DNA of 64,000 nucleotides from Streptomyces viridochromogenes DSM 40736 (GTDB lineage: Bacteria > Actinomycetota > Actinomycetes > Streptomycetales > Streptomycetaceae). Where the stretch lies: the NCBI RefSeq assembly GCF_000158955.1, contig NZ_GG657757.1, positions 4,662,637 to 4,726,636 on the forward strand, written 5' to 3'. Positions within the stretch are counted from its first letter, which is position 1. Every line of letters begins with the position of its first letter. Both the position numbers and the translations under genes were made by a program. Below, piece by piece: positions 25,360 through 34,137 of this stretch. A model generated the notes under the pieces. That model searched no databases. It was given only the letters and a program-made list of their open reading frames with translations, and was not told the origin of the DNA.

Positions 25360-25678
25360 CTGGGCCGGTAGACCCGGAGCGGGAGTTCATCGAGCCGTAC
25401 CTGCCGATCGGCGTGACGCCGGGGGCTTCAGGCCCTGCTGGAGGGCCTGATCGCGGAAGCTGCGAAGCGCGGTGAGGTGGACCTGTCCTTGGTCAGGGCA
25501 GTGGAGGCGGTAGGCCCGTCAGTCACGACACCGAGCTCCACAAGGAGCGGAACACCGTCGAGCGGGCGATCAACAGGATGAAGGCATGGCGAGGCATCGC
25601 CACCCGCTACGACAAGACCCCGGGGAGCTACCTCGGCGGACTCCACCTCCGGGCCTCCGTGATCCGGGGTGGCTGATC
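25360..25678 (+). mobile_element. IS5-family transposase relic, three disjoint fragments
   Basis: Pieces of a DDE transposase appear in order but in different frames: VDPEREFIEPYLPIG (N-terminus), LQALLEGLIAEAAKRGEVDLS (middle, before the first catalytic Asp), and DTELHKERNTVERAINRMKA followed by WRGIATRYDKTPGSYLGGLH (C-terminal block with the catalytic Glu in NTVER). Two internal deletions removed most catalytic residues. No clear terminal inverted repeats remain. Confidence 0.75.
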
Positions 25679-25705
25679 CACGCCGCCCCGCGGGCACCGC
25701 TTGCT

Positions 25706-26014
25706 CTACGCGGGCTGCTTCTCCGCGACGACATCAAGCTGCTCGATCGTGGGCTCCTCGAAGAGCTCGCCCGTGTTCTCACCGAGCGCTTGGGCGACCT
25801 CACCCGACAGGTGCGCCTGGCGCCCGTCGTCGTCGGGAAAGGCGTCGAAGATCCCGAACGACGAGGGTCCGAACTGGATTCCGAACCATCTGACGGTCTT
25901 GGGCTCCCCTTCGACGATCGCCAGCCCCTGGTTCAAGAAGTCGCGGACGTCGTCTTCCCTGCCGGGCAGTGCTTCGAGGCGTACCAGAACCGCTTTGCTG
26001 ACCGGTGTTGCCAT
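25706..26014 (-). CDS. ABM-domain (antibiotic biosynthesis monooxygenase-like) small protein
   Basis: Protein of 102 aa. The sequence VRLEALPGREDDVRDFLNQG, then TVRWFGIQFGPSSFGIFDAF and the final HLSGEVAQALGENTGELF follow the ferredoxin-like ABM/YgiN fold: a strand, a helix, a strand with a central aromatic pair, and an alpha-helix containing a conserved His. Such proteins act as small oxygenases or heme/quinol-degrading enzymes, often as dimers. It stands alone between two decayed regions, so substrate cannot be inferred. The AGAAAGACCC before the ATG is a reasonable ribosome site. Confidence 0.7.
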   Translation of the reverse strand: MATPVSKAVLVRLEALPGREDDVRDFLNQGLAIVEGEPKTVRWFGIQFGPSSFGIFDAFPDDDGRQAHLSGEVAQALGENTGELFEEPTIEQLDVVAEKQPA

Positions 26015-26666
26015 CTTGGGTCTTTCTCCTTTGCTCGGTTCGCGCTGTCGCGATGATCAGAACGCGAACGGCGCTGCGGTGGGTGCAACTGGGCCGCTCA
26101 ACGCCGGTGCCTGCCGTTCATCGCGTGCTCCTCTCCGGGGACGAGGCTGGATCGCCGCCATCGAACCGTTGGATCCATCTCTTCCGCCGCGCGTTCCTGG
26201 CGTCGCCTCACACAAAACCCAGTCTGCGGGCGACCATCGTCCGATTCGTGGACCAGGCGGCGACTTCCTTGGGTAATCCGCCCTAACGGCCGAGGCGGCC
26301 CGAGCCGGGCCTGATCAAGAAGCTCTCCGCCGGGCGTCCCGCATGACGGTCGGAGCGACGGACTGCGGACAGCCACGGGAACCCAGACGTTGGTGGCCGA
26401 TCTGGTGGCCTGGCCCCTCATCCGCATGCGCCGGCGCAGTGCGGTGGGGGTGTCGTCGTAGCTGCGGCGCCCTTCCAAACACCTACGTCCAGGAGCGTGA
26501 TGCGGGCGTCCGTGCCGTACTTGGCCTCGGCGAGCCAGGGACAGACCTCCCGGCGACGACATGCTTCCGAACGCCGGCGAGGTCCACTCCGCTTTCTCGC
26601 CGAGCGTCTGGCCGAGGCACTGCGCGACATCCTTCGTGTCGCCGAGAGCCGGAGGCGACGGCAGCC
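26015..26666. other. About 650 bp without a recognisable gene
   Basis: Open frames on both strands are rich in Arg, Pro and Ser and do not match a family. One - strand segment (CPWLAEAKYGTDARITLLDV, about 26480-26550) reads like a protein fragment but has no neighbours in frame. The flanking transposase relic suggests decayed accessory DNA. Confidence 0.35.
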
Positions 26667-26714
26667 GTAAGACACCGACGCCCCCTGCCCGATGACTCGG
26701 GCAGGGGGCGTCGG
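26667..26714. terminator. Perfect 18-bp hairpin terminator, copy B of the dispersed element
   Basis: CCGACGCCCCCTGCCCGA (26675-26692) pairs perfectly with TCGGGCAGGGGGCGTCGG (26697-26714) around TGAC. It lies 28 bp past the stop of the - strand iron-sulfur oxidoreductase gene. Nearly identical to 17846-17894. Confidence 0.8.
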
Positions 26715-26742
26715 AACAGTCACAACAGCCCGCGGAGGCGGC

Positions 26743-29055
26743 CTACTTCACCGGCTCCGGCTCCGGCGCGCTCTCCGAGTCCGCCGTACCCGCCGGCGGC
26801 TCCCCGTCGTCGCCCTCGTCCGCTGCCGGGACCGGCGTCTTCACCGAGTCCAGCAGGAGTTGTGCCACGTCGACGACCTGGATGGACTCCTTGGCCTTGC
26901 CGTCGTTCTTCTTGCCGTTGACGGAGTCGGTCAGCATGACGAGGCAGAAGGGGCAGGCGGTGGAGACGATGTCGGGGTTGACCGAGAGGGCCTCGTCGAC
27001 GCGCTCGTTGTTGATGCGCTTGCCGATCCGCTCCTCCATCCACATGCGCGCACCGCCGGCGCCGCAGCAGAAGCCGCGCTCCTTGTGGCGGTGCATCTCC
27101 TCGTTGCGGATGCCCGGGACGGCGGCGATGATCTCGCGCGGCGGTGTGTAGATCTTGTTGTGGCGGCCCAGGTAGCAGGGGTCGTGGTACGTGATGATGC
27201 CCTCGACCGGCGTGACCGGGATGAGCTTGCCCTCGTCCACCAGGTGCTGGAGCAGCTGGGTGTGGTGGATGACCTCGTAGTCGCCGCCGAGCTGCGGGTA
27301 CTCGTTGCCGAGCGTGTTGAGGCAGTGCGGGCAGGTCGCGACGATCTTCTTGGCCGACTTGGGCTTCGCCGTCTCGGGAACGACCTTGCCGTCCTCGTCC
27401 GTCTCCTCGCCGAACGCCATGTTCAGCGCCATGACGTTCTCCATGCCGAGCTCCTGGAAGAGGGGCTCGTTGCCGAGGCGGCGGGCGGAGTCACCGGTGC
27501 ACTTCTCGTCGCCGCCCATGATGGCGAACTTGACGCCCGCGATGTGGAGGAGTTCGGCGAAGGCCTTGGTGGTCTTCTTGGCGCGGTCCTCCAGGGCACC
27601 GGCGCAGCCGACCCAGTACAGGTACTCGACCTCGGTGAGGTCCTCGATGTCCTTGCCGACGACGGGGACCTCGAAGTCGACCTCCTTGAGCCACTCCAGG
27701 CGCTGCTTCTTCGCCAGGCCCCAGGGGTTGCCCTTCTTCTCCAGGTTCTTGAGCATCGTGCCCGCCTCGGACGGGAACGCGGACTCGATCATGACCTGGT
27801 AGCGGCGCATGTCGACGATGTGGTCGACGTGCTCGATGTCCACCGGGCACTGCTCGACGCAGGCGCCGCAGGTGGTGCAGGACCACAGGACGTCCGGGTC
27901 GATGACGCCGTTCTCCTCCAGCGTGCCGACCAGGGGGCGCTCGGCCTCGGCCAGAGCCGCGGCGGGGACGTCCTTCAGCTGCTCCTCGGAGGCCTTCTCC
28001 TCGCCCTCCATCGTCTTGCCGCCGCCGGCCAGCAGGTACGGCGCCTTGGCGTGGGCGTGGTCCCGCAGGGACATGATCAGCAGCTTGGGGGAGAGGGGCT
28101 TGCCCGTGTTCCAGGCGGGGCACTGCGACTGGCAGCGGCCGCACTCGGTGCAGGTGGAGAAGTCCAGCAGGCCCTTCCACGAGTACTGCTCGACCTGGGA
28201 GACACCGAAGACGTCGTCCTCGCCCGGGTCGGTGAAGTCGATCGGCTTGCCGCCGGACGTCATCGGCTGCAGGGCGCCCAGCGCGGTCCCGCCACTCGCC
28301 TCGCGCTTGAACCAGATGTTCGGGAAGGCCAGGAAACGGTGCCAGGCGACACCCATGTTCGTGTTGAGCGAGACGACGATCATCCACACGAAGGACGTGC
28401 CGATCTTGATCATCGCGACGAAGTAGACCAGGTTCTGCAGCGCGGAGACGCTCAGCCCCTTGAAGGCCAGCACCAGCGGATACGACGCGAAGTACGACGC
28501 CTCGTAGTGGTCCACGTGGTGGAGTGCGCCCTCCAGGCCCCGCAGCACGTAGATCGCCAGGCCGATGGTGAGGATGACGTACTCGACGAAGTACGCCTGA
28601 CCGGCCTTGGAGCCCGCGAAGCGCGACTTGCGGCCGGCCCGGGACGGCAGGCTCAGCAGGCGGATCGCGATGAGCACCGCGATGCCCAGCACCGTCATCA
28701 CGCCGATGAACTCGATGTACAGCTCGAACGGCAGGAAGTCACCGATGACCGGCAGCACCCAGTCGGCCTGGAACAGCTGGCCGAAGGCCTGGGCGAGGGT
28801 CGGCGGCAGCGTCAGGAAGCCGACGGCGACGAACCAGTGCGCGACACCGACGATGCCCCACCGGTTCATGCGCGTGTGGCCGAGGAACTCCTTCACCAGG
28901 GTCACGCTGCGCTGGTAGGGGTTGTCGGTCCGGGTACCGGCGGGCACGGGCTGGCCCAGCTTGAAGTACCGGACGAACTGGCCGATCGCGCGTGCTAGCA
29001 GCGCAACACCGACCACGGTCAGTACCAGCGACACGATGATCGCGGCGAGTTGCAT
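26743..29055 (-). CDS. EtfD-like membrane iron-sulfur oxidoreductase (heterodisulfide-reductase-related)
   Basis: Protein of 770 aa. The first ~260 residues hold about six membrane helices, a NarI-like heme b/quinone module. Two [4Fe-4S] motifs follow (CTECGRCQSQCP and CTTCGACVEQCP, near residues 300 and 390). Next are two cysteine-rich CCG domains (WVGCAGALEDRAKK with CPHCLNTLGNEYP, then DPCYLGRHNK with ERGFCCGAGGARMWM) of the HdrB/GlpC type. The C-terminus is an acidic Pro/Glu tail. The architecture matches the mycobacterial protein described as EtfD, which passes electrons from electron-transfer flavoprotein to menaquinone during fatty-acid oxidation; that role is inferred by homology. Monocistronic, with its own hairpin terminator. 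Confidence 0.85.
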   Translation of the reverse strand: MQLAAIIVSLVLTVVGVALLARAIGQFVRYFKLGQPVPAGTRTDNPYQRSVTLVKEFLGHTRMNRWGIVGVAHWFVAVGFLTLPPTLAQAFGQLFQADWVLPVIGDFLPFELYIEFIGVMTVLGIAVLIAIRLLSLPSRAGRKSRFAGSKAGQAYFVEYVILTIGLAIYVLRGLEGALHHVDHYEASYFASYPLVLAFKGLSVSALQNLVYFVAMIKIGTSFVWMIVVSLNTNMGVAWHRFLAFPNIWFKREASGGTALGALQPMTSGGKPIDFTDPGEDDVFGVSQVEQYSWKGLLDFSTCTECGRCQSQCPAWNTGKPLSPKLLIMSLRDHAHAKAPYLLAGGGKTMEGEEKASEEQLKDVPAAALAEAERPLVGTLEENGVIDPDVLWSCTTCGACVEQCPVDIEHVDHIVDMRRYQVMIESAFPSEAGTMLKNLEKKGNPWGLAKKQRLEWLKEVDFEVPVVGKDIEDLTEVEYLYWVGCAGALEDRAKKTTKAFAELLHIAGVKFAIMGGDEKCTGDSARRLGNEPLFQELGMENVMALNMAFGEETDEDGKVVPETAKPKSAKKIVATCPHCLNTLGNEYPQLGGDYEVIHHTQLLQHLVDEGKLIPVTPVEGIITYHDPCYLGRHNKIYTPPREIIAAVPGIRNEEMHRHKERGFCCGAGGARMWMEERIGKRINNERVDEALSVNPDIVSTACPFCLVMLTDSVNGKKNDGKAKESIQVVDVAQLLLDSVKTPVPAADEGDDGEPPAGTADSESAPEPEPVK

Positions 29056-29280
29056 GGGGGCTCCTCGGGCCTGCGAGGCATTTCGTCGGGACTCTCCTCA
29101 GGAGGGTTCCCGAAATTACTAAGCGGTAACTTATGCAGTCCGTCTGAGACTACCCCTACCTTCCGCCGCACTGTAGTCGGGTGGGGGGTGATCTGAATCG
29201 CTGAGGGTCGCCTCAGATCCGGACGTGATCCGGTCGTGTTATTCGTACCGAATTGTCATAGTGACGCCTAACTTATATCC

Positions 29281-30312
29281 GTGCTCTACGGGATCGCCGC
29301 CGCCGCAACCGCCCTCCTTCTCACCGCCCTGCTCGCGGCCCTCCTCCGGGCCCCCGCTCGCCGGCTGCGCCTGTTCGACCGGCGGCGGCAGCGGGAGGTG
29401 CCGTTGTCCGGAGGGCCGGCCGTCGTGCTCGTCACTGGGGCCGTCGTGGGTGCGGGGCACTGGATCGGGGTCGCGCCGCCCCTGGACGACGAGGTCCTGG
29501 AACTCCTCGTCGCCGGGGGCGTGGTCGCCGTGCTCGGGTTCGTCGACGACGTGTGGCGGCTGCGGCGGCGGGTGCTGGCCGTGGGCACGGCGGTGGCGGC
29601 GGCGTGTGTCGTGCCCTACGGGGAGACGGGGATCGGGAGCGGGCTGCTCGCCGTCGGGTGGGTGGTGTGTGCGACCTTGGGCTTCCGGGGGCTCGATCAC
29701 GCCGACGGGCTCGCGGGAGCCGTGGGAGTGGTGACGGCCTTCGGCGCGGGGGCCTGTGCCGCCATCGAGGTGATGGACGGCATCGCCGTGCTGATGAGCG
29801 CGCTGGCCGCGGCGCTGACCGGGTTCCTCGTCCACAACTGGCATCCCGCGCGGGCCGCGCTCGGGGCCAGTGGGTCGATGTCCGCCGGGTTCGTGCTGGC
29901 CGGGGGAGTCGTGTACGCGCGGGCCGGGCAGGGGCTCGGGGAGAGCGCGGGGGTGCTGCTCGCGCTCACCGCCGTGGTGGGTGCCGACGCCGTACTGGTC
30001 CTGGTGTCGCGGCGGCTGGACGGGCGGGCCGTTCTGCGGAGCGGGCCGGACCATCTCGGGCACCGGCTGCGGCGGCTCGGGCTGACCGCGCCCGGGGCGA
30101 CTCTGCTGCTGGCGTCCGGCGCGTTCTCCGGCGTGCTCGTCGGGGTACTCGCGCACGCCGGCTGGGTCGGCACGGACGCCCTGTGGTGGGTGGCGGGCGT
30201 GGCTCTCGCCGTCGTACTCGCGCTGTCACGCGTGCGCGTGTACGGTCCCCGCAGTCCCGGGCGTACGGTATCGACGCAGGTCAGCGCCCCGTTGCGTGTA
30301 AGGAACGGATAA
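29281..30312 (+). CDS. WecA/MraY-like membrane glycosyl-1-phosphate transferase with degenerate active site
   Basis: Protein of 343 aa with about ten membrane helices. Family landmarks are present but altered: LGFVDDVWRLRRR keeps the FxDDxxxLR pair and GLDHADGLAGAVG corresponds to NxxDGLDGL. However, HNWHPARAALGASGSMSAG stands where active enzymes have NxxPAxxFxGDxGS, so the essential Asp is Ala/Ser. The HHRL-type loop is DHLGHRLRRLGL. Active relatives attach sugar-1-phosphate to undecaprenyl phosphate; this copy is probably inactive or has a changed reaction. The GTG start follows TAACTT (29269-29274) at the leaderless distance. It lies directly upstream of dnaK in the same direction. Confidence 0.75.
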   Translation: MLYGIAAAATALLLTALLAALLRAPARRLRLFDRRRQREVPLSGGPAVVLVTGAVVGAGHWIGVAPPLDDEVLELLVAGGVVAVLGFVDDVWRLRRRVLAVGTAVAAACVVPYGETGIGSGLLAVGWVVCATLGFRGLDHADGLAGAVGVVTAFGAGACAAIEVMDGIAVLMSALAAALTGFLVHNWHPARAALGASGSMSAGFVLAGGVVYARAGQGLGESAGVLLALTAVVGADAVLVLVSRRLDGRAVLRSGPDHLGHRLRRLGLTAPGATLLLASGAFSGVLVGVLAHAGWVGTDALWWVAGVALAVVLALSRVRVYGPRSPGRTVSTQVSAPLRVRNG

Positions 30313-30314
30313 GA

Positions 30315-30335
30315 GTTGAGCCTGCCCGACTCAGC
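30315..30335 (+). promoter_or_regulatory. Degenerate second HAIR-like site upstream of dnaK
   Basis: GTTGAGC-N7-ACTCAGC keeps the 7-7-7 layout of the HspR operator with two mismatches per arm. It lies 46 bp upstream of the perfect operator, just ahead of the -35 box. HspR is known to bind several related inverted repeats at the dnaK promoter in Streptomyces. Confidence 0.5.
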
Positions 30336-30339
30336 TCTG

Positions 30340-30369
30340 TTGACCGGTTGGGGGCCGTCGTGCACACTT
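30340..30369 (+). promoter_or_regulatory. Probable dnaK operon promoter
   Basis: TTGACC (30340-30345) and CACACT (30364-30369) are 18 bp apart. The perfect HAIR operator begins inside the -10 hexamer, so bound HspR would block RNA polymerase. Confidence 0.55.
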
Positions 30370-30387
30370 GAGTCCGTTCCACTCAAG
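30367..30387 (+). promoter_or_regulatory. HAIR operator (HspR-binding inverted repeat) of dnaK
   Basis: CTTGAGT-N7-ACTCAAG at 30367-30387 is a perfect match to the HspR operator consensus. It lies 20 bp before the dnaK ATG. The repressor gene hspR is the last gene of the operon, giving an autoregulatory loop in which DnaK acts as co-repressor. Confidence 0.93.
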
Positions 30388-30406
30388 TCAGCTGGAGGAA
30401 TCAACC

Positions 30407-32263
30407 ATGGCACGTGCGGTCGGCATCGACCTGGGCACGACTAACTCCGTCGTCAGCGTTCTGGAGGGCGGCGAGCCCACCGTCATCACCAACGCCGAGG
30501 GCGCCAGGACCACGCCGTCCGTCGTCGCCTTCGCCAAGAACGGTGAGGTGCTCGTCGGAGAGGTGGCCAAGCGCCAGGCGGTCACGAACGTGGACCGGAC
30601 CATCCGCTCCGTGAAGCGCCACATGGGCACGGACTGGAAGATCGAGCTCGACGGGAAGCCCTTCAACCCGCAGCAGATCAGCGCCTTCGTGCTCCAGAAG
30701 CTGAAGCGTGACGCCGAGTCCTACCTGGGCGAGAAGGTGACCGACGCGGTCATCACCGTCCCGGCGTACTTCAACGACTCCGAGCGTCAGGCCACGAAGG
30801 AGGCCGGCGAGATCGCCGGTCTGAACGTGCTGCGCATCGTCAACGAGCCCACCGCGGCCGCCCTGGCGTACGGCCTCGACAAGGACGACCAGACCATCCT
30901 GGTCTTCGACCTCGGTGGCGGTACGTTCGACGTCTCGCTGCTGGAGATCGGCGACGGCGTCGTCGAGGTGAAGGCCACCAACGGTGACAACCACCTCGGT
31001 GGTGACGACTGGGACCAGCGCGTCGTCGACTACCTGGTCCAGCAGTTCCAGTCCGGCCACGGCGTGGACCTGGGCAAGGACAAGATGGCCCTGCAGCGTC
31101 TGCGCGAGGCCGCCGAGAAGGCGAAGATCGAGCTGTCCTCGTCCACCGAGACCTCGATCAACCTGCCCTACATCACCGCCTCCGCCGAGGGCCCCCTGCA
31201 CCTCGACGAGAAGCTCACCCGCGCCCAGTTCCAGCAGCTGACCGCGGACCTGCTGGAGCGCTGCAAGACGCCGTTCCACAACGTCATCAAGGACGCCGGC
31301 ATCTCCATCAGCGAGATCGACCACGTCGTCCTGGTCGGCGGCTCCACCCGTATGCCCGCCGTCGCCGAGCTCGTCAAGGAGCTGACCGGCGGCAAGGACG
31401 CCAACAAGGGCGTCAACCCGGACGAGGTCGTCGCCATCGGCGCCGCCCTGCAGGCCGGTGTCCTCAAGGGCGAGGTCAAGGACGTCCTGCTCCTCGACGT
31501 CACCCCGCTGTCCCTCGGCATCGAGACCAAGGGCGGCATCATGACCAAGCTCATCGAGCGCAACACCACGATCCCGACCAAGCGGTCCGAGATCTTCACG
31601 ACGGCCGAGGACAACCAGCCGTCCGTGCAGATCCAGGTCTACCAGGGCGAGCGCGAGATCGCGGCGTACAACAAGAAGCTCGGGATGTTCGAGCTGACCG
31701 GTCTGCCCCCGGCGCCCCGCGGCGTCCCGCAGATCGAGGTCTCCTTCGACATCGACGCCAACGGCATCATGCACGTGACCGCGAAGGACCTGGGCACGGG
31801 CAAGGAGCAGAAGATGACCGTCACCGGCGGCTCCTCGCTGCCGAAGGACGAGGTCGACCGCATGCGCCAGGAGGCCGAGCAGTACGCGGAGGAGGACCAC
31901 AAGCGCCGCGAGGCCGCCGAGTCCCGCAACCAGGGCGAGCAGCTCGTCTACCAGACCGAGAAGTTCCTCAAGGACAACGAGGACAAGGTCCCGGGCGAGA
32001 TCAAGACCGAGGTCGAGGAAGCCGTGGGTGAGCTGAAGGAGAAGCTCAAGGGCGAGGACACGGCCGAGATCCGCACCGCCACGGAGAAGGTCGCGGCCGT
32101 CTCGCAGAAGCTCGGCCAGGCCATGTACGCCGACGCGGGCGCCGCGCAGGCCGCCGACGGCGCAGCCGCCGGAGCCGGTGCGGGCGCCGGTGACGCCAAG
32201 GCCGACGACGACGTCGTCGACGCCGAGATCGTCGACGAGGACCGGAAGGACGGTGCCGCGTGA
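30407..32263 (+). CDS. dnaK: Hsp70 chaperone DnaK
   Basis: Protein of 618 aa, normal for actinobacteria. The ATPase domain has GIDLGTTNSVVSVLEGG at the N-terminus, VFDLGGGTFDVSLLEIGDG (~170) and VLVGGSTRMPAV (~310). The substrate-binding domain starts near 370 (DVTPLSLGIETKGG) and the lid ends in an Ala/Gly-rich tail with the acidic motif DDVVDAEIVDE that contacts clients. It binds exposed hydrophobic segments in ATP-driven cycles with DnaJ and GrpE, and in Streptomyces also activates HspR. The ATG at 30407 has GGAGGA eight bases upstream. First gene of the dnaK-grpE-dnaJ-hspR operon; its stop overlaps grpE. Confidence 0.98.
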   Translation: MARAVGIDLGTTNSVVSVLEGGEPTVITNAEGARTTPSVVAFAKNGEVLVGEVAKRQAVTNVDRTIRSVKRHMGTDWKIELDGKPFNPQQISAFVLQKLKRDAESYLGEKVTDAVITVPAYFNDSERQATKEAGEIAGLNVLRIVNEPTAAALAYGLDKDDQTILVFDLGGGTFDVSLLEIGDGVVEVKATNGDNHLGGDDWDQRVVDYLVQQFQSGHGVDLGKDKMALQRLREAAEKAKIELSSSTETSINLPYITASAEGPLHLDEKLTRAQFQQLTADLLERCKTPFHNVIKDAGISISEIDHVVLVGGSTRMPAVAELVKELTGGKDANKGVNPDEVVAIGAALQAGVLKGEVKDVLLLDVTPLSLGIETKGGIMTKLIERNTTIPTKRSEIFTTAEDNQPSVQIQVYQGEREIAAYNKKLGMFELTGLPPAPRGVPQIEVSFDIDANGIMHVTAKDLGTGKEQKMTVTGGSSLPKDEVDRMRQEAEQYAEEDHKRREAAESRNQGEQLVYQTEKFLKDNEDKVPGEIKTEVEEAVGELKEKLKGEDTAEIRTATEKVAAVSQKLGQAMYADAGAAQAADGAAAGAGAGAGDAKADDDVVDAEIVDEDRKDGAA

Positions 32264-32916
32264 CGGAGGAGACCCCGGGCTTCGACGAGCAGCAGCCCGA
32301 CGTCCCTTCCGGCGCCACCTCCGACGACGCCGAGCCGAAGGCCGCCTCCCCCTCCGCTGAGGAGGGGGCGGCCCCGGCCGGGGACACGGGCCAGGACGTG
32401 GCTCTGGTGGCCCAGCTGGACCAGGCCCGCACGGCGCTCAGCGAGCGCACGGCGGACCTCCAGCGCCTCCAGGCCGAGTTCCAGAACTACCGCCGCCGGG
32501 TCGAGCGTGACCGGATCGCGGTCAAGGAGATCGCCATCGCGAACCTCCTGACCGAGCTCCTGCCCGTGCTCGACGACATCGGCCGCGCCCGCGAACACGG
32601 CGAACTGGTCGGCGGCTTCAAGTCCGTCGCCGAGTCGCTGGAGGGCACCGCGGCGAAGATGGGCCTGCAGCAGTTCGGCAAGGAGGGCGAGCCCTTCGAC
32701 CCGACGATCCACGAAGCCCTGATGCACAGCTACGCACCGGACGTCACCGAGACGACGTGCGTGGCGATTCTGCAGCCCGGGTACCGGATCGGCGAGCGCA
32801 CCATCCGCCCCGCGCGGGTGGCCGTGGCCGAACCCCAGCCGGGGGCACAGACGGTCAAGGCGGACGAGTCCGCCGACGCCGACGACAAGGAGAGCGGTGG
32901 CCCGGACGAGGGCTGA
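32260..32916 (+). CDS. grpE: Nucleotide-exchange factor GrpE
   Basis: Protein of 218 aa from a GTG overlapping the dnaK stop (GTGA). The acidic disordered N-terminus (~50 residues) leads into a long coiled coil (QLDQARTALSERTADLQRLQ, then FQNYRRRVERDR), the dimerisation stalk. A C-terminal beta domain follows (FDPTIHEALMHSYAPDVTET with VAILQPGYRIGERTIRPARV), which opens the DnaK nucleotide cleft to release ADP. The tail is acidic. Translation is coupled to dnaK. Confidence 0.96.
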   Translation: MTEETPGFDEQQPDVPSGATSDDAEPKAASPSAEEGAAPAGDTGQDVALVAQLDQARTALSERTADLQRLQAEFQNYRRRVERDRIAVKEIAIANLLTELLPVLDDIGRAREHGELVGGFKSVAESLEGTAAKMGLQQFGKEGEPFDPTIHEALMHSYAPDVTETTCVAILQPGYRIGERTIRPARVAVAEPQPGAQTVKADESADADDKESGGPDEG

Positions 32917-32952
32917 CGTCATAACGGACGAAGGGAAGGAGGGACGTCGAGG

Positions 32953-34137
32953 ATGAGCACCAAGGACTTCATCGAGAAGGACTACTACAAGGTCCTCGGC
33001 GTCCCCAAGGACGCCACCGAGGCCGAGATCAAGAAGGCGTACCGGAAGCTCGCCCGCGAGAACCACCCGGACGCCAACAAGGGAAACGTCAAGGCGGAGG
33101 AGCGCTTCAAGGAGATCTCCGAGGCCAACGACATCCTCGGCGACCCCAAGAAGCGCAAGGAGTACGACGAGGCACGCGCCCTCTTCGGCAACGGAGGCTT
33201 CCGCCCGGGGCCGGGCGGCGCGGGCGGCTCCTTCAACTTCGACCTGGGCGACCTCTTCGGAGGCGGCGCCCAGGGCGGCGGCCAGGGGGCCGGCGGCTTC
33301 GGCGGTGGACTCGGTGACGTCTTCGGGGGCCTGTTCAACCGCGGCGGCGCGGGCGCGGGGACGCGCACGCAGCCGCGGCGCGGCCAGGACATCGAGTCCG
33401 AGGTCACGCTGAGCTTCACGGAGGCGATCGAGGGCGCGACCGTCCCGTTGCGGATGTCCTCGCAGTCGCCCTGCAAGGCCTGTTCGGGCACCGGCGACAA
33501 GAACGGCACACCCCGGGTGTGCCCGACCTGCGTCGGCACCGGGCAGGTCGCCCGGGGCAGCGGCGGCGGTTTCTCCCTGACCGACCCCTGCCCCGACTGC
33601 AAGGGCCGCGGCCTGATCGCGGAGAACGCCTGCGAGGTCTGCAAGGGCAGCGGCCGGGCCAAGTCCTCGCGGACCATGCAGGTACGCATCCCCGCGGGCG
33701 TCAGCGACGGCCAGCGGATCCGGCTGCGCGGCAAGGGCGCGCCGGGCGAGCGCGGCGGCCCGGCGGGCGATCTGTACGTCGTCGTGCACGTCGACTCCCA
33801 CCCGGTCTTCGGCCGCAGGGACGACAACCTCACCGTCACCGTCCCGGTCACCTTCACCGAGGCCGCCCTCGGCGGGGAGGTCCGGGTGCCGACGCTGGGC
33901 GGCCCGCCCGTCACGCTGAAGCTCCCGCCGGGCACCCCCAACGGGCGTACCATGCGCGCCCGGGGCAAGGGCGCGGTCCGCAAGGACGGCACCCGCGGCG
34001 ACCTTCTGGTCACCGTCGAGGTGAGTGTTCCGGCGGACCTGACGGGGAAGGCTCGTGACGCACTCGAGGCGTATCGCGAGGCGACCGCGGGTGAGGATCC
34101 GCGGGCGGAGCTGTTCCAGGCCGCGAAGGGAGCATGA
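32953..34137 (+). CDS. dnaJ: Hsp40 co-chaperone DnaJ (type I)
   Basis: Protein of 394 aa. The J domain carries the HPD motif (RENHPDANKG, ~38) that triggers DnaK ATP hydrolysis. A Gly/Phe-rich linker follows (FGGGAQGGGQGAGGFGGG). The zinc-finger domain has four CxxCxGxG-type repeats (CKACSGTG, CPTCVGTG, CPDCKGRG, CEVCKGSG), and the C-terminal substrate-binding domains complete a type I DnaJ. The ATG is preceded by GAAGGAGGGACG. The stop overlaps the hspR start (ATGA). Confidence 0.97.
   Translation: MSTKDFIEKDYYKVLGVPKDATEAEIKKAYRKLARENHPDANKGNVKAEERFKEISEANDILGDPKKRKEYDEARALFGNGGFRPGPGGAGGSFNFDLGDLFGGGAQGGGQGAGGFGGGLGDVFGGLFNRGGAGAGTRTQPRRGQDIESEVTLSFTEAIEGATVPLRMSSQSPCKACSGTGDKNGTPRVCPTCVGTGQVARGSGGGFSLTDPCPDCKGRGLIAENACEVCKGSGRAKSSRTMQVRIPAGVSDGQRIRLRGKGAPGERGGPAGDLYVVVHVDSHPVFGRRDDNLTVTVPVTFTEAALGGEVRVPTLGGPPVTLKLPPGTPNGRTMRARGKGAVRKDGTRGDLLVTVEVSVPADLTGKARDALEAYREATAGEDPRAELFQAAKGA

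Noticed and set aside
30315..30406. CIRCE/HrcA operator upstream of dnaK
   Set aside because: No TTAGCACTC-N9-GAGTGCTAA element is visible; the perfect HAIR and the hspR gene point to HspR control.
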